A stretch of 64,000 nucleotides of DNA from Sphaerochaeta sp. Phil3. GTDB taxonomy: Bacteria; Spirochaetota; Spirochaetia; Sphaerochaetales; Sphaerochaetaceae. The notes beneath the pieces were generated by a model. The model saw only the letters and a list, made by a program, of their open reading frames with translations. It did no database searches and was not told the origin of the DNA. A program made the translations under genes and the position numbers. The stretch covers positions 1 through 64,000 of the forward strand of contig MSGT01000064.1 in NCBI GenBank assembly GCA_001940825.1, in the 5' to 3' direction. Each line of letters starts with the position of its first letter. The stretch's first letter is position 1. Positions 15,215 through 23,839 of this stretch are shown here, piece by piece.

Positions 15215-16495
15215 ATGAAGTTCATTGACCAATACAAAAACCTTGGAAGAGAGATATACATCCTCTTCTTTGGACGCATAGTCACAAGCATGGGAGCCCT
15301 CATTTGGCCTCTCATGACACTCATCCTCAAGAACAAAATGGGCTATGATGCAACATTCATAGCCATACTTACGATGGGTATGTCTATCCTGCAGTTTCCC
15401 ATGCTGCTTCTTGGCGGGAAGCTTGCTGATACGCGCAATCGCAAGAACGTGATAATCGTATGCGACCTTATAACCGAGGTGGCATACGTGATATGTGCAA
15501 TGATACCCCTGTCTGAGGTAAGCATTGCGCTTTTCTATATAGCAGGTCTGTTTGCGACCATCGAAGGGCCATCATACGATGCTCTTGTGGCTGACCTGAG
15601 TGATGGAGACACAAGGGAGAAGGCCTACAGTCTACAGTACTTTGGAATGAACCTTGGCCTAGTGCTTGCACCAACGCTTGGAGGCTTGCTTTTTGAGAAT
15701 CACCTTGGACTTGCGTTCCTAATTACGGCGCTTTCCACGTTCACATCAACCGTGCTCATATTCTTTTTCGTCAAGAGACTCAGCGTAGAGAAAAAGAGCA
15801 TAAGCAAGTACGAGGAGAAACGGGAAGGAGAGGGCATATTCAAAATCCTCAAAGAGCGTAAAGCCCTTCTTCTATACGCCCTGATATGCGGCGTTGGAGG
15901 ATTCGTCTACGGACAGTTCAACTATCTGCTTCCTCTGAACATGGAGGCCCTGTATGGCTCCAAAGGTGCGGAGATATTTGGTTTCATGACAAGTACGAAT
16001 GCACTTGTCGTCATCGTGGCGACCCCTATCATCACAACGTTCCTAGGAGGCCTACGGGATGTCCGCAAGCTCCTCATTGGCGAAATCCTTATAACCGCAG
16101 GACTGTACAGCTTCAGATACGCCCAAGGCATCATGCCGGTATACTTCGTACTCATGACGGTGTTCACGATAGGAGAGGTGTTCTCCACCCTTGGAAAGCA
16201 ACCGTATATGACAAGGCGCATTCCATCCTCACATTGGGGACGCGTCAACTCATTTGTGAACATAGTGTACGGAGCGTTCCCTGCAATTGGAAACGTCATA
16301 CTTGGCAAGGTGATAGACTCGCAGGGCTACAACGCCGCATGGCTATTGGTTGGAGCTGCAGGAGCCGTGACCATTGTCCTGTCATTGATACTTGCCCTTA
16401 CCGATAAAGGGAGCTTTCCCTTGCTTTACGAACCAAACGCAGCTACTTTGCAAAACTCTCAAGAAGCTTCTGGTTGTACGTTTGGGCCGCATTGA
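15215..16495 (+). CDS. MFS transporter
   Basis: 426 residues with about 12 hydrophobic segments. The loop 2-3 motif region reads GGKLADTRNRKNVI (variant of GxLaDrxGrk). The first half contains GPSYDALVADLSDGDTREKAYSLQY, a pattern of drug or sugar exporters of the major facilitator superfamily. Substrate unknown. It begins 14 nt after the hydrolase gene and its 3' end overlaps a convergent gene by 53 bp. Confidence 0.85.
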   Translation: MKFIDQYKNLGREIYILFFGRIVTSMGALIWPLMTLILKNKMGYDATFIAILTMGMSILQFPMLLLGGKLADTRNRKNVIIVCDLITEVAYVICAMIPLSEVSIALFYIAGLFATIEGPSYDALVADLSDGDTREKAYSLQYFGMNLGLVLAPTLGGLLFENHLGLAFLITALSTFTSTVLIFFFVKRLSVEKKSISKYEEKREGEGIFKILKERKALLLYALICGVGGFVYGQFNYLLPLNMEALYGSKGAEIFGFMTSTNALVVIVATPIITTFLGGLRDVRKLLIGEILITAGLYSFRYAQGIMPVYFVLMTVFTIGEVFSTLGKQPYMTRRIPSSHWGRVNSFVNIVYGAFPAIGNVILGKVIDSQGYNAAWLLVGAAGAVTIVLSLILALTDKGSFPLLYEPNAATLQNSQEASGCTFGPH

Positions 16496-17090
16496 CTGCA
16501 AACGACACGGAGAACTCCTTCTCCTCAACAAGTCCAAACTCCAGGACCGTGAACCCTACGCTTGAGACCGTGTACATTGCACCCGCAGAGATGAGAAAGT
16601 ATGTGGAAAGCGGGTCGTCCACACAAAGGCCTGCCACCAACAGCCCCGTGCCAACTACAAGACCTCCCCACGTAACGCCGCTCCAAGCCTTCCTCTCGTT
16701 CTGGAACTTGAGATAGCGTTCCGCCTCCTGCGGCAGACCGATGCTATTGTAGAAATCGTACTTGGAGATTCTTGTGAAACCTCTGAACGGCTCCCAGTTC
16801 GTCAAACGCTCGCTGTGCGAGTGGAATGCAAACGGTGAGAAGAAACTGTATGGCATGGTGAAGTAAAGCCAAGGATGGTCCTCCGCAAGGTCCCAGGTAA
16901 GCTCCCAGTAGAGGGGCGAACCCCAGACATCGGCATAGTATTTCATGCTTTCGCTAGTCTGGATGCTAAGGGCCTGACTGTCGAACTTGGCCCTGTCCTC
17001 TGATGACAGATCGCTTGGCGTTATTGCGAACGCAGCTACCATTCCAATCAAGGTCATGGCCAAAACAGCCGTAATGATCTTTCTTCTCAT
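16443..17090 (-). CDS. exported protein of unknown function with membrane segments
   Basis: 215 residues. It begins with a signal peptide or anchor (MRRKIITAVLAMTLIGMVAA, then FAITPSD). The central part is rich in aromatic residues (WGSPLYWELTWDLAEDHPWLYF) and two hydrophobic segments follow (TWGGLVVGTGLLVAGLCV; YFLISAGAMYTVSSVGF). The C-terminal NAAQTYNQKLLESFAK is a helix of the kind seen in several spirochaetal envelope proteins. I do not recognise a named family. It overlaps the MFS gene tail to tail. Confidence 0.6.
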   Translation of the reverse strand: MRRKIITAVLAMTLIGMVAAFAITPSDLSSEDRAKFDSQALSIQTSESMKYYADVWGSPLYWELTWDLAEDHPWLYFTMPYSFFSPFAFHSHSERLTNWEPFRGFTRISKYDFYNSIGLPQEAERYLKFQNERKAWSGVTWGGLVVGTGLLVAGLCVDDPLSTYFLISAGAMYTVSSVGFTVLEFGLVEEKEFSVSFAVNAAQTYNQKLLESFAK

Positions 17091-17092
17091 AA

Positions 17093-17950
17093 TCAGCCTC
17101 CAATGTAGATTCTACTGACCAGCCACACTATTGTACGCGAAGGCAAAATCTTTGCAAGCAGCGCCAATGCCTTGTAGTCCAGACCCACGGCGCATTTCAC
17201 AGGTGGGTTCTTTCTATACGCCATTTTAATGAATAAATCCGCAACGGATTTTGCAGGTTTTCCTTTTTGTTCGTCGCGTGCCATGTGTTCAACTGCACTG
17301 AGGCATCTCCCGTAGTAGGGTGAATCCTTGGGTTCATCGCTTGTCCTTGCCTTGGTGAAGCCCGTCTTCGTGTCTCCTGGCTCCACAAGGCAAACCTTCA
17401 CTCCAAATGGTGATGCCTCCATTCTAAGTGCTTGGGCATACGCTTCAAGGGCATACTTGGATGAGCTGTAGTGGCTTTGGTAGGGGATTGGTACGACTCC
17501 GGCTACGGAGCTTGTCACAAGCACAAGCGACCTTGGATTCTTCCTAAGCAACGGGAGAAAGACCCTGTTCACGTTGAGGACTCCAAAGTAGTTGGTCTCC
17601 ATCTGCGCCCTTGCCCTCTCCAAAGGAGTCTTCTCTGCAGAACCGCTTATGCCAAAGCCTGCACAATGAACTATGATTCCTAAATCGGTTATAAATTCAC
17701 TTGCTTTGTCAATGGAAGAAGGTTGCGTGACATCCATTTCAATTGGTATGACATTTTTGCGTGTAGTTCCATCCAATCCCAACGATGAGACATCAAGCGG
17801 GTGTCGTGATGCTGCGTAGACGACAAAGCCGTTCTGTGCAAAAAGCCTTGTCGTTTCAAGACCTATTCCGCTTGAAGCCCCTGTAACGAGGACCTTCTTC
17901 ATGTAAGGGCATCTCTTGTTGGTGTCTTTGGAGTTGCTTGAGTATGCCAT
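17093..17950 (-). CDS. short-chain dehydrogenase/reductase
   Basis: 285 residues. NAD(P) loop VLVTGASSGIGLETTRLF, then VHCAGFGISG, catalytic VTSSVAG and HYSSSKYALEAYAQALR. The late segment LVEPGDTKTGF and a C-terminal region (LLAKILPSRTIVWLVSRIY) resemble the DltE/17-beta-HSD-like classical SDRs. Substrate unknown. The ATG overlaps the stop of the HMA gene (TGATG), indicating translational coupling; an internal Met at 17902 fits the usual SDR start and is the alternative. Confidence 0.8.
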   Translation of the reverse strand: MAYSSNSKDTNKRCPYMKKVLVTGASSGIGLETTRLFAQNGFVVYAASRHPLDVSSLGLDGTTRKNVIPIEMDVTQPSSIDKASEFITDLGIIVHCAGFGISGSAEKTPLERARAQMETNYFGVLNVNRVFLPLLRKNPRSLVLVTSSVAGVVPIPYQSHYSSSKYALEAYAQALRMEASPFGVKVCLVEPGDTKTGFTKARTSDEPKDSPYYGRCLSAVEHMARDEQKGKPAKSVADLFIKMAYRKNPPVKCAVGLDYKALALLAKILPSRTIVWLVSRIYIGG

Positions 17951-18198
17951 CAGAATCCAAAGAGCCCTTTCTTTACATACGGTTCGCTTGAGACTTCAAG
18001 GACAGTGTAGCCGGTTGGCTCAAGGGCCTTCCTCACGGCTCCTTCGTCCAAAGCATCCTGAGTGACAATCTCCAAAAGGCCTGACTTGTGCGAAGCGCGC
18101 ACCTTCTTCACATCAAAGGCTGCTCTTATTGCATCGCACACATGGCTTTCGCACATTCCGCACATCATTCCGTCTATCTTTACAGTTGTCTTGGTCAT
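17950..18198 (-). CDS. heavy-metal-associated (HMA) domain protein
   Basis: 82 residues forming one ferredoxin-like HMA fold. The metal loop is GMMCGMCESHVCDAI, a CxxC motif with adjoining Met residues typical of Cu(I) chaperones. The ATG at 18198 is chosen for the GGAGG box 8 nt upstream. It is co-transcribed with an SDR rather than a copper ATPase, so whether it is a copper chaperone or a thiol protein is open. Confidence 0.85.
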   Translation of the reverse strand: MTKTTVKIDGMMCGMCESHVCDAIRAAFDVKKVRASHKSGLLEIVTQDALDEGAVRKALEPTGYTVLEVSSEPYVKKGLFGF

Positions 18199-18303
18199 TT
18201 CATACACCTCCGCAATCAATGCTTTGATACAGACTGCACATCGAATATACTACAATATACAACTTTTGGTTAGCTCGGTCTAACGGCAAGATTGCAAAAG
18301 CCC

Positions 18304-18331
18304 TTGATTTTGAAACTGATTTGGATATAAT
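18304..18331 (+). promoter_or_regulatory. promoter of tRNA-Gly
   Basis: TTGATT (18304-18309), 16 bp, TATAAT (18326-18331). The predicted start is about 6 nt before the mature tRNA. Confidence 0.65.
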
Positions 18332-18343
18332 GGCAATGTAATT

Positions 18344-18414
18344 GCGGCATTAGCACACCGGTAGTGCAGGAGCTTCCCAAGCTTCTGAAGCGGGTCCGAC
18401 TCCCGTATGCCGCT
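18344..18414 (+). tRNA. tRNA-Gly (CCC anticodon)
   Basis: A complete 71-nt cloverleaf: acceptor GCGGCAT pairs with ATGCCGC, the anticodon arm GGAGC-TTCCCAA-GCTTC gives anticodon CCC, and the T arm GCGGG-TCCGACT-CCCGT follows. CCA is not encoded. A run of seven T directly after the acceptor stem serves as terminator, with the M20 gene following. Confidence 0.95.
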
Positions 18415-18455
18415 TTTTTTGTACCCATTTGGATCCAAACACATTGGGAGGTTCT

Positions 18456-19784
18456 ATGACAGACAGGGAAAGGCTCTATGCCACCAAGCTTTCGAAGATG
18501 ATTCAGTGCGAGACCATAAGCGAACCGGGGGTGGAGAATGCAGAGAAGTTCAGTCGTTTCCACACCCTCCTCAAGGAGCTTTTCCCAAACGTCTTCTCCA
18601 AGTGCGAGGTCGTGTGCATTGGACAGTCCCTCCTAATAAAGCTCAAAGGAAAAGGGAGTCCAAAAGGCGAGCCAATCCTACTCATGTCGCATCAGGACGT
18701 AGTGCCTGCCGACGGCGACTGGAAGCATCCTCCTTTCAGTGGTCATATAGATGAGAACGGTGTCGTATGGGGCCGTGGAACTGTTGATACCAAAGCATCC
18801 CTCATGTGCATCTTCCAAAGCCTTGAGGAGACGATAGAAGAGGGCTTTGAGCCAAATGTGGATGTCTATATAGCTTCTTCATCCACGGAGGAGGTGTGTG
18901 GAGAGGGCGCTCCAAATACCGTGAAGTACCTTCAGGAGCATGGGGTGAGGCTACAGCTTCTCATGGACGAGGGTGGAATGATAGTGGATTCTCCAATGGC
19001 CGGCATAAACGGAAGCTTTGCCATGATAGGGGTGCTTGAGAAGGGCCATGGAAACATAAGGATAACGGCCCATTCCAACGGTGGCCATGCATCCACTCCT
19101 GTAAAGGGTTCCCCCATAGCCCGGCTTGCAGCATTCATTGACGAACTTGAAAGGCACGACCCAAACAAGGCCAAGATGAATCCAACAGTGGTCGAGATGT
19201 TCCACAGGCTTGGCCCGTATGCAAAGGGAGCCTTTGGATTCGTCCTGAGACATGCGGGGTTCTTCTCTCCTCTTCTTTCAAAGGTCCTTCCAAAGATAAG
19301 CCCTGCGGGGGCGGCGATGATAAAGACGACCATGGCCTTCACCATGTGCGAGGGATCTAAGGCTGAGAACGTGCTTCCAGAGACTGCATGGCTTAACATA
19401 AACACCCGCTTCATACAGCATCAGGGTATAGAGGAGACGAAAAGCATATTGGAACCTCTGTGCAGAAAGCACGGTCTTGAGATGGAGTTCAGCGACTGCA
19501 GGGCCCCTCAGAAACCTGTGGACTACAAAGGGGATGCTTTCAAGCTCGTGGAGCGGACCGTCCATGAAATCTATCCAAATACAGTTCCAACTCCATATGT
19601 CATGACTGGTGGAACGGATGCCTACCACTACTGGCCGGTTACGGACAATGCCATACGCTTTGCACCCCTTGCAATCAACTCCCAGCAGCTCAAGAGCATC
19701 CATGGTCTTGATGAGAACATAGACGCTTCAAGCCTGCCCGGTGGTGTGGACTTCTACAAAGCCATAATCAGGAAAGCGAACTAG
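18456..19784 (+). CDS. M20-family metallopeptidase
   Basis: 442 residues. Zinc-binding pattern: LLMSHQDVVPAD (His, Asp), then VVWGRGTVDTKASL (bridging Asp), then ASSSTEEVCGEG (catalytic Glu pair), and the distal His in GGTDAYHYWPV. A dimerisation insert lies in the middle (RITAHSNGGHAST ...). The overall length and motifs fit dipeptidases/carboxypeptidase-S-like M20 enzymes that cleave dipeptides or acylated amino acids in the cytoplasm. The start at 18456 is placed by GGGAGG; the gene begins 41 nt after the tRNA. Confidence 0.9.
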   Translation: MTDRERLYATKLSKMIQCETISEPGVENAEKFSRFHTLLKELFPNVFSKCEVVCIGQSLLIKLKGKGSPKGEPILLMSHQDVVPADGDWKHPPFSGHIDENGVVWGRGTVDTKASLMCIFQSLEETIEEGFEPNVDVYIASSSTEEVCGEGAPNTVKYLQEHGVRLQLLMDEGGMIVDSPMAGINGSFAMIGVLEKGHGNIRITAHSNGGHASTPVKGSPIARLAAFIDELERHDPNKAKMNPTVVEMFHRLGPYAKGAFGFVLRHAGFFSPLLSKVLPKISPAGAAMIKTTMAFTMCEGSKAENVLPETAWLNINTRFIQHQGIEETKSILEPLCRKHGLEMEFSDCRAPQKPVDYKGDAFKLVERTVHEIYPNTVPTPYVMTGGTDAYHYWPVTDNAIRFAPLAINSQQLKSIHGLDENIDASSLPGGVDFYKAIIRKAN

Positions 19785-19793
19785 AAAAGCGAA

Positions 19794-20918
19794 CTAGAAA
19801 AGCGAACTGACTGTATCCTTGAGTTCTCCAAACTTCTCAATGACCATTATTTTGTACTGTCCAAAGTTTGAGTACAGGAAGTAGAGTACCTGCTCCTGCA
19901 CATTCTGGGGCTTTGCGCTTGCAGACGAAACGGTAGCTCCGGAGAAGTCATATGAACCTGTCTCCAGGTCGTATCCGTACTTTTTGGCTATCTTTGACGC
20001 ATTGAAAGGAGAGAAGTCCCAAAGCGATACGTCGAACGACGACTCTAGTGCTTTTTCCTCTTCGTCTGGGAGTCGAGGGAAGAAATCAAGTCCTGTAAGC
20101 TCTTCAAGTTCGTCTATGGTGACTGCAAAAGACTCAAGGTCTTCCTTGGAGCCCTCGTTTGCAAGAAGGAATCCAATGGCCTTGTATTCAGGGGCGGTGT
20201 AGTCCAGGATGGCCTTGAAGTAGTAGTTTGGAACAGACACCTCGTTGTCTCCAATCTTCTTGTACGGGCCGTCTGTAAGCACAGGGCCTGTGACTACGCA
20301 AATGGCTTGGTTCTGTGCCGCAAATGTCCTTACGACGGATTCCAGATCAGCCCATACGCCACGGTTGAGAGCTCCTGCCTGGGGGCTCATGTTCGACATG
20401 AAGAACGAATCGTCCATGGCTTGTTCAGACCACTTGAGGTCTGCAGCCGGAACCATGTGTCCGCGGTCATAGCCGCTTCCCTTGTAGTCTGCAAGAGTTG
20501 CACTGCCGGTTGGGATTGACGGGTCTTCGTGGAAGTTGTCCGCCCTCTGTGCATTGTCTGCAAAGACTTCATCCGCTGTAAGCACATAGGCCACCCAGTA
20601 GGGTTGCTCGTCCTCTTCGCTATAGCAAAGGGTGTATCCAGTGTGCTGCACAACGACATCGGTCTTGGAATAGGCGGGGAGGGCCAGTTCTTCGTCTATT
20701 TCGCCGCCTTCCTGGAACTGGATCGTTGAGGAGAGAGGGTTCTGCGTTGGGGTGAGGATGAAGATCGCCGCGACGAGTGCGACGATTACGAGCGCCCATA
20801 TCCAAGGGTGTTTCTTCATGGATCGTTTTGCCTTGCGTTTGACCGTGGACTTTGCCTTCTTGACTGCGTCCTTTGTGCTTTTTTCTATGCTTGTCTTTGT
20901 TTTTTCGTCTTTAGCCAT
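19794..20918 (-). CDS. membrane-anchored DNA/RNA non-specific endonuclease (NUC1)
   Basis: 374 residues. A Lys-rich cytoplasmic N-terminus precedes one membrane span (HPWIWALVIVALVAAIFILT, about 35-55), then an external NUC1 domain with the active-site motif YDRGHMVPAADL (catalytic His) and the metal-binding Asn in GALNRGVWADLE. Such nucleases degrade extracellular or periplasmic nucleic acid for nutrition. The ATG at 20918 has no RBS and lies 6 nt downstream of a TATAAT box, so the mRNA would be leaderless. Confidence 0.85.
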   Translation of the reverse strand: MAKDEKTKTSIEKSTKDAVKKAKSTVKRKAKRSMKKHPWIWALVIVALVAAIFILTPTQNPLSSTIQFQEGGEIDEELALPAYSKTDVVVQHTGYTLCYSEEDEQPYWVAYVLTADEVFADNAQRADNFHEDPSIPTGSATLADYKGSGYDRGHMVPAADLKWSEQAMDDSFFMSNMSPQAGALNRGVWADLESVVRTFAAQNQAICVVTGPVLTDGPYKKIGDNEVSVPNYYFKAILDYTAPEYKAIGFLLANEGSKEDLESFAVTIDELEELTGLDFFPRLPDEEEKALESSFDVSLWDFSPFNASKIAKKYGYDLETGSYDFSGATVSSASAKPQNVQEQVLYFLYSNFGQYKIMVIEKFGELKDTVSSLF

Positions 20919-20924
20919 GACCCG

Positions 20925-20998
20925 ATTATACAGGGATGCGATATTTTGCAAAAGCCTAATCGAAAGCTGTTTCTATCAAGGCTCATTCCCCTTATAAT
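20925..20998. promoter_or_regulatory. divergent -10 boxes giving leaderless transcripts
   Basis: TATAAT on the minus strand (20925-20930) ends 6 nt before the nuclease ATG. TATAAT on the plus strand (20993-20998) ends 6 nt before the addB-like ATG. Both would place the transcription start at or next to the A of the start codon. -35 boxes are weak on both sides. Confidence 0.6.
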
Positions 20999-21004
20999 GA
21001 AGAT

Positions 21005-23839
21005 ATGGATTACGTTGGAAGGATTGCTAAGCTGCTTCTGAGAGCGCATGAAGACGGCACAAGATATGTATTCTCATCCCAAGTAGTGGCTCGCAGCTAC
21101 CTTGAGGCCTGCGTCCGCATTCATCCAGGCACGGCGGTGTTCAGCGACAGCGTTGTTTCATGGGACCGGTTCAAGGCGAACTTCACGCATTTCCCCCAAG
21201 GCAGAACCAAGGCGGTGTTCACGGATAGGCTTCTTTTCGTCAACCGGCTCTTTCGTAAGGAGAGGGCAATGACTAGGCTTCGTTTCTACTGTGATAGTTC
21301 ATATCCTTGCAGCGAAAAGGCTTACATGAAAAGCATAGCCACTGGCCTTCCTGATATGTGCAGGGCGTTCGACTTGAAAGCAAGTTTGAAAGTGGACGTA
21401 AAATCTAATCCTGAAACGGCACCCATGCAGCTAAGGCCATCAGTACTTGAAAACGCCCCAGCGGACATGATCCACGACCTGGGCGTAATCGTCCCAGCAT
21501 ACAAGGCCTTCATGGAATCGAGTGGTCTCTACGACCCCTGCCTCTATGAGCCCGATTTCTCTGTGCTTGGCAATGATGGAACATGTGCCAATGACTACGT
21601 GCTTGTATTCCCTGGTTCTTTCTCTGACCCATGCGTGGGCGATGCCCTAAAAGCGTGCAGGATTCTGGACTTGGATTCTGCAGGCGGGGTGCATGGCAAT
21701 TCTGCAAAGCTCAAGCTGTTTAGAAACTCCACTGCAGAGACGATGGCCTGTATGCGTAGGATATACTCGCTTCTTTCAAGAGGAGTCCTTCCAAACGACA
21801 TTGCAGTATCGTGTCCAAATGTGGATGCCTATAGGCCTTATCTTGAGCAGGAAGCCTCGAAAAGGGACGTGAAGCTTAGTTTCGCAGGTGCAAAGCCACT
21901 GACCCAATACATTCCCGGCCGTTTCTTCAAGGCCCTTCTGAGGGTGAGGGACGAGAACTACAGCATGGACAGCATGAAGGCCCTCCTGCTGGATCCCTGC
22001 TTTCCGTATAAAGACAGGGAATCAATCGTTGGCATAATTGAAAAGTCCATAGAGTGCAAGGTTCAGGACGGCCCCCTTTCCAAATGGATTGGAAAGCTCA
22101 AAGCCATGGGGGAGGATGCCCTTGCCCAGCGCTTGTCTGCAATTGGCGAAGGCATATCCGCCGTCGTGGACTGTAAGGATGCATCCATGCTGCATGAAAA
22201 CGTAATGGTCTTGGTCAAGGATCTTTTCGGTGAAGATGCATGGACTAGGGAGTATTCCAACGACGATGGTCTGGAATATGAGAATGCACGTGTTTTTGGT
22301 TCATGTGTAGCGGAATTGGGAACTCTTTCCATACATGCAGGACTTCTTGATACAGGGAGGACCCCTGACCTGTTCTCCCTTTTCGTGGACATCCTCAATG
22401 ACAGGAAATATGCACCTAATACAGGCAAGGACAACGTTAGGGTGTACAGTTACCCCTTGGATGCAGGGCTTGCGGTGAAGCACCATTTCGCAATAGGACT
22501 TGCTGATTCCAACACAAGGGTCCTTCGCAATCCGTATCCGTTTCTGCCTTATGAGAAGACGAAGACGATGGAAGATGTCCTTCAGCTTGGCGATGGCGTA
22601 CTTGGCCTTTACAGCCATGTTTTCTGGAAAGTGGACGATGTTTCCGGAGACGCTTTCACAGACTATTCCAAAGATGCTTCCTCCGATGCTCTCAACGAGA
22701 TATGGCTGTCGTCGAGCGAGGAGGGTTTCTCTGGGGCCGATGTCGTTCCAACCGTTTTTTTGGGCGAAGGGCTCAGCGAACGGATTTCAACGAAGGAACC
22801 CGATTCCTTTGATGATGAAATGGATGTCTGGGAGGGGCGCAGCGGCAGTCTTAGACATGCGACAGCCAAGCAAAGAACCTGTTTCAAGAATGCTGACGAA
22901 GCTCCATTGGACTATTGTTCTGACATGTCCTTTGAACCTCCAAAACTTCCTTTCGCAATGGGTGTATCCAGGATAAAGGCCTTTGAAGAATGCCCCTACA
23001 AAGGCTTTGCATACAGCGTTCTCAAGCTGCGGGACGTTGATTTCGAGCCTCGTATGAACGATGCTGCTCAAATTGGCGACATCCTCCACAGAACCATCCA
23101 ACATGCATTGGAAGAGTCTGGAACCATAGGCGGCATGAACGAGCCAAGGCTCAAATCCATATTCAGAGAGGAGCTTGAGAAGTATTCCAAGCGTCCTGAC
23201 TCTACGGATCGTTCACATATTTCCTTCATAGCCAGGAAGTACGAAGACCTCCTGCCTTTGTTCTATGAGAGCGAATCGGCGCAGCTTCTGAAGGATATGA
23301 AGTTCAAGGCCATGGAGGATGCAACCGCCTTCTCCCTTTCTAACGGGGTGGTCTCCCTTAGAGGAATGGCGGACTGCGTGCTTGAAGACGAGGATGGCAA
23401 CTACGCCGTAGTCGATTTCAAGAAGAGCGCCGCTTCGTACTACAAGGCAAAGGACCTTGGCAAGACAAGCCTGCAGCTTGCAGTGTATGCAAGGATGCTT
23501 GAAGAGAACCCCCGCTTTGGAGGTCGTCCACATGGTGCAAAGGTTGTGTATGGAGCCTACTATTCAATTGAAGATGGAGCGTTCAAGTATGTATGGCCGC
23601 CTGTGTCGTTTGGAAGGACGAAGCAAGGTTTTGAGTATAGCTCCTCAATGGAGGAATCTTCAGAGGCTTCAGACCAAGTGGACAGATCCCAAGAGTTCGT
23701 ACAGGACAACTATGAAATGCGTATAGGGAATCTAAGCCGCACCATAAAGGAAGCTGGCTTTGCGCCCACCCCATCGGACGAGGGCTGCAGATACTGCCCG
23801 TTCTACAACCTGTGCAGAGGAGGCTTTGAGACCGTATGA
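21005..23839 (+). CDS. addB: AddB-like nuclease subunit, PD-(D/E)XK family
   Basis: 944 residues. It lacks a recognisable Walker A near the N-terminus. The C-terminal third is a RecB-type nuclease: ADCVLEDEDGNYAVVDFKKS carries the D...D-x-K active site. A Cys in KAFEECPYKGFAY and three in GCRYCPFYNLCRGG form the 4Fe-4S staple seen in AddB/RexB. It overlaps the helicase gene by 4 nt (ATGA). Together they should process double-strand ends for RecA. The sequence is divergent, so AddB is a functional assignment by architecture and operon partner. Confidence 0.75.
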   Translation: MDYVGRIAKLLLRAHEDGTRYVFSSQVVARSYLEACVRIHPGTAVFSDSVVSWDRFKANFTHFPQGRTKAVFTDRLLFVNRLFRKERAMTRLRFYCDSSYPCSEKAYMKSIATGLPDMCRAFDLKASLKVDVKSNPETAPMQLRPSVLENAPADMIHDLGVIVPAYKAFMESSGLYDPCLYEPDFSVLGNDGTCANDYVLVFPGSFSDPCVGDALKACRILDLDSAGGVHGNSAKLKLFRNSTAETMACMRRIYSLLSRGVLPNDIAVSCPNVDAYRPYLEQEASKRDVKLSFAGAKPLTQYIPGRFFKALLRVRDENYSMDSMKALLLDPCFPYKDRESIVGIIEKSIECKVQDGPLSKWIGKLKAMGEDALAQRLSAIGEGISAVVDCKDASMLHENVMVLVKDLFGEDAWTREYSNDDGLEYENARVFGSCVAELGTLSIHAGLLDTGRTPDLFSLFVDILNDRKYAPNTGKDNVRVYSYPLDAGLAVKHHFAIGLADSNTRVLRNPYPFLPYEKTKTMEDVLQLGDGVLGLYSHVFWKVDDVSGDAFTDYSKDASSDALNEIWLSSSEEGFSGADVVPTVFLGEGLSERISTKEPDSFDDEMDVWEGRSGSLRHATAKQRTCFKNADEAPLDYCSDMSFEPPKLPFAMGVSRIKAFEECPYKGFAYSVLKLRDVDFEPRMNDAAQIGDILHRTIQHALEESGTIGGMNEPRLKSIFREELEKYSKRPDSTDRSHISFIARKYEDLLPLFYESESAQLLKDMKFKAMEDATAFSLSNGVVSLRGMADCVLEDEDGNYAVVDFKKSAASYYKAKDLGKTSLQLAVYARMLEENPRFGGRPHGAKVVYGAYYSIEDGAFKYVWPPVSFGRTKQGFEYSSSMEESSEASDQVDRSQEFVQDNYEMRIGNLSRTIKEAGFAPTPSDEGCRYCPFYNLCRGGFETV

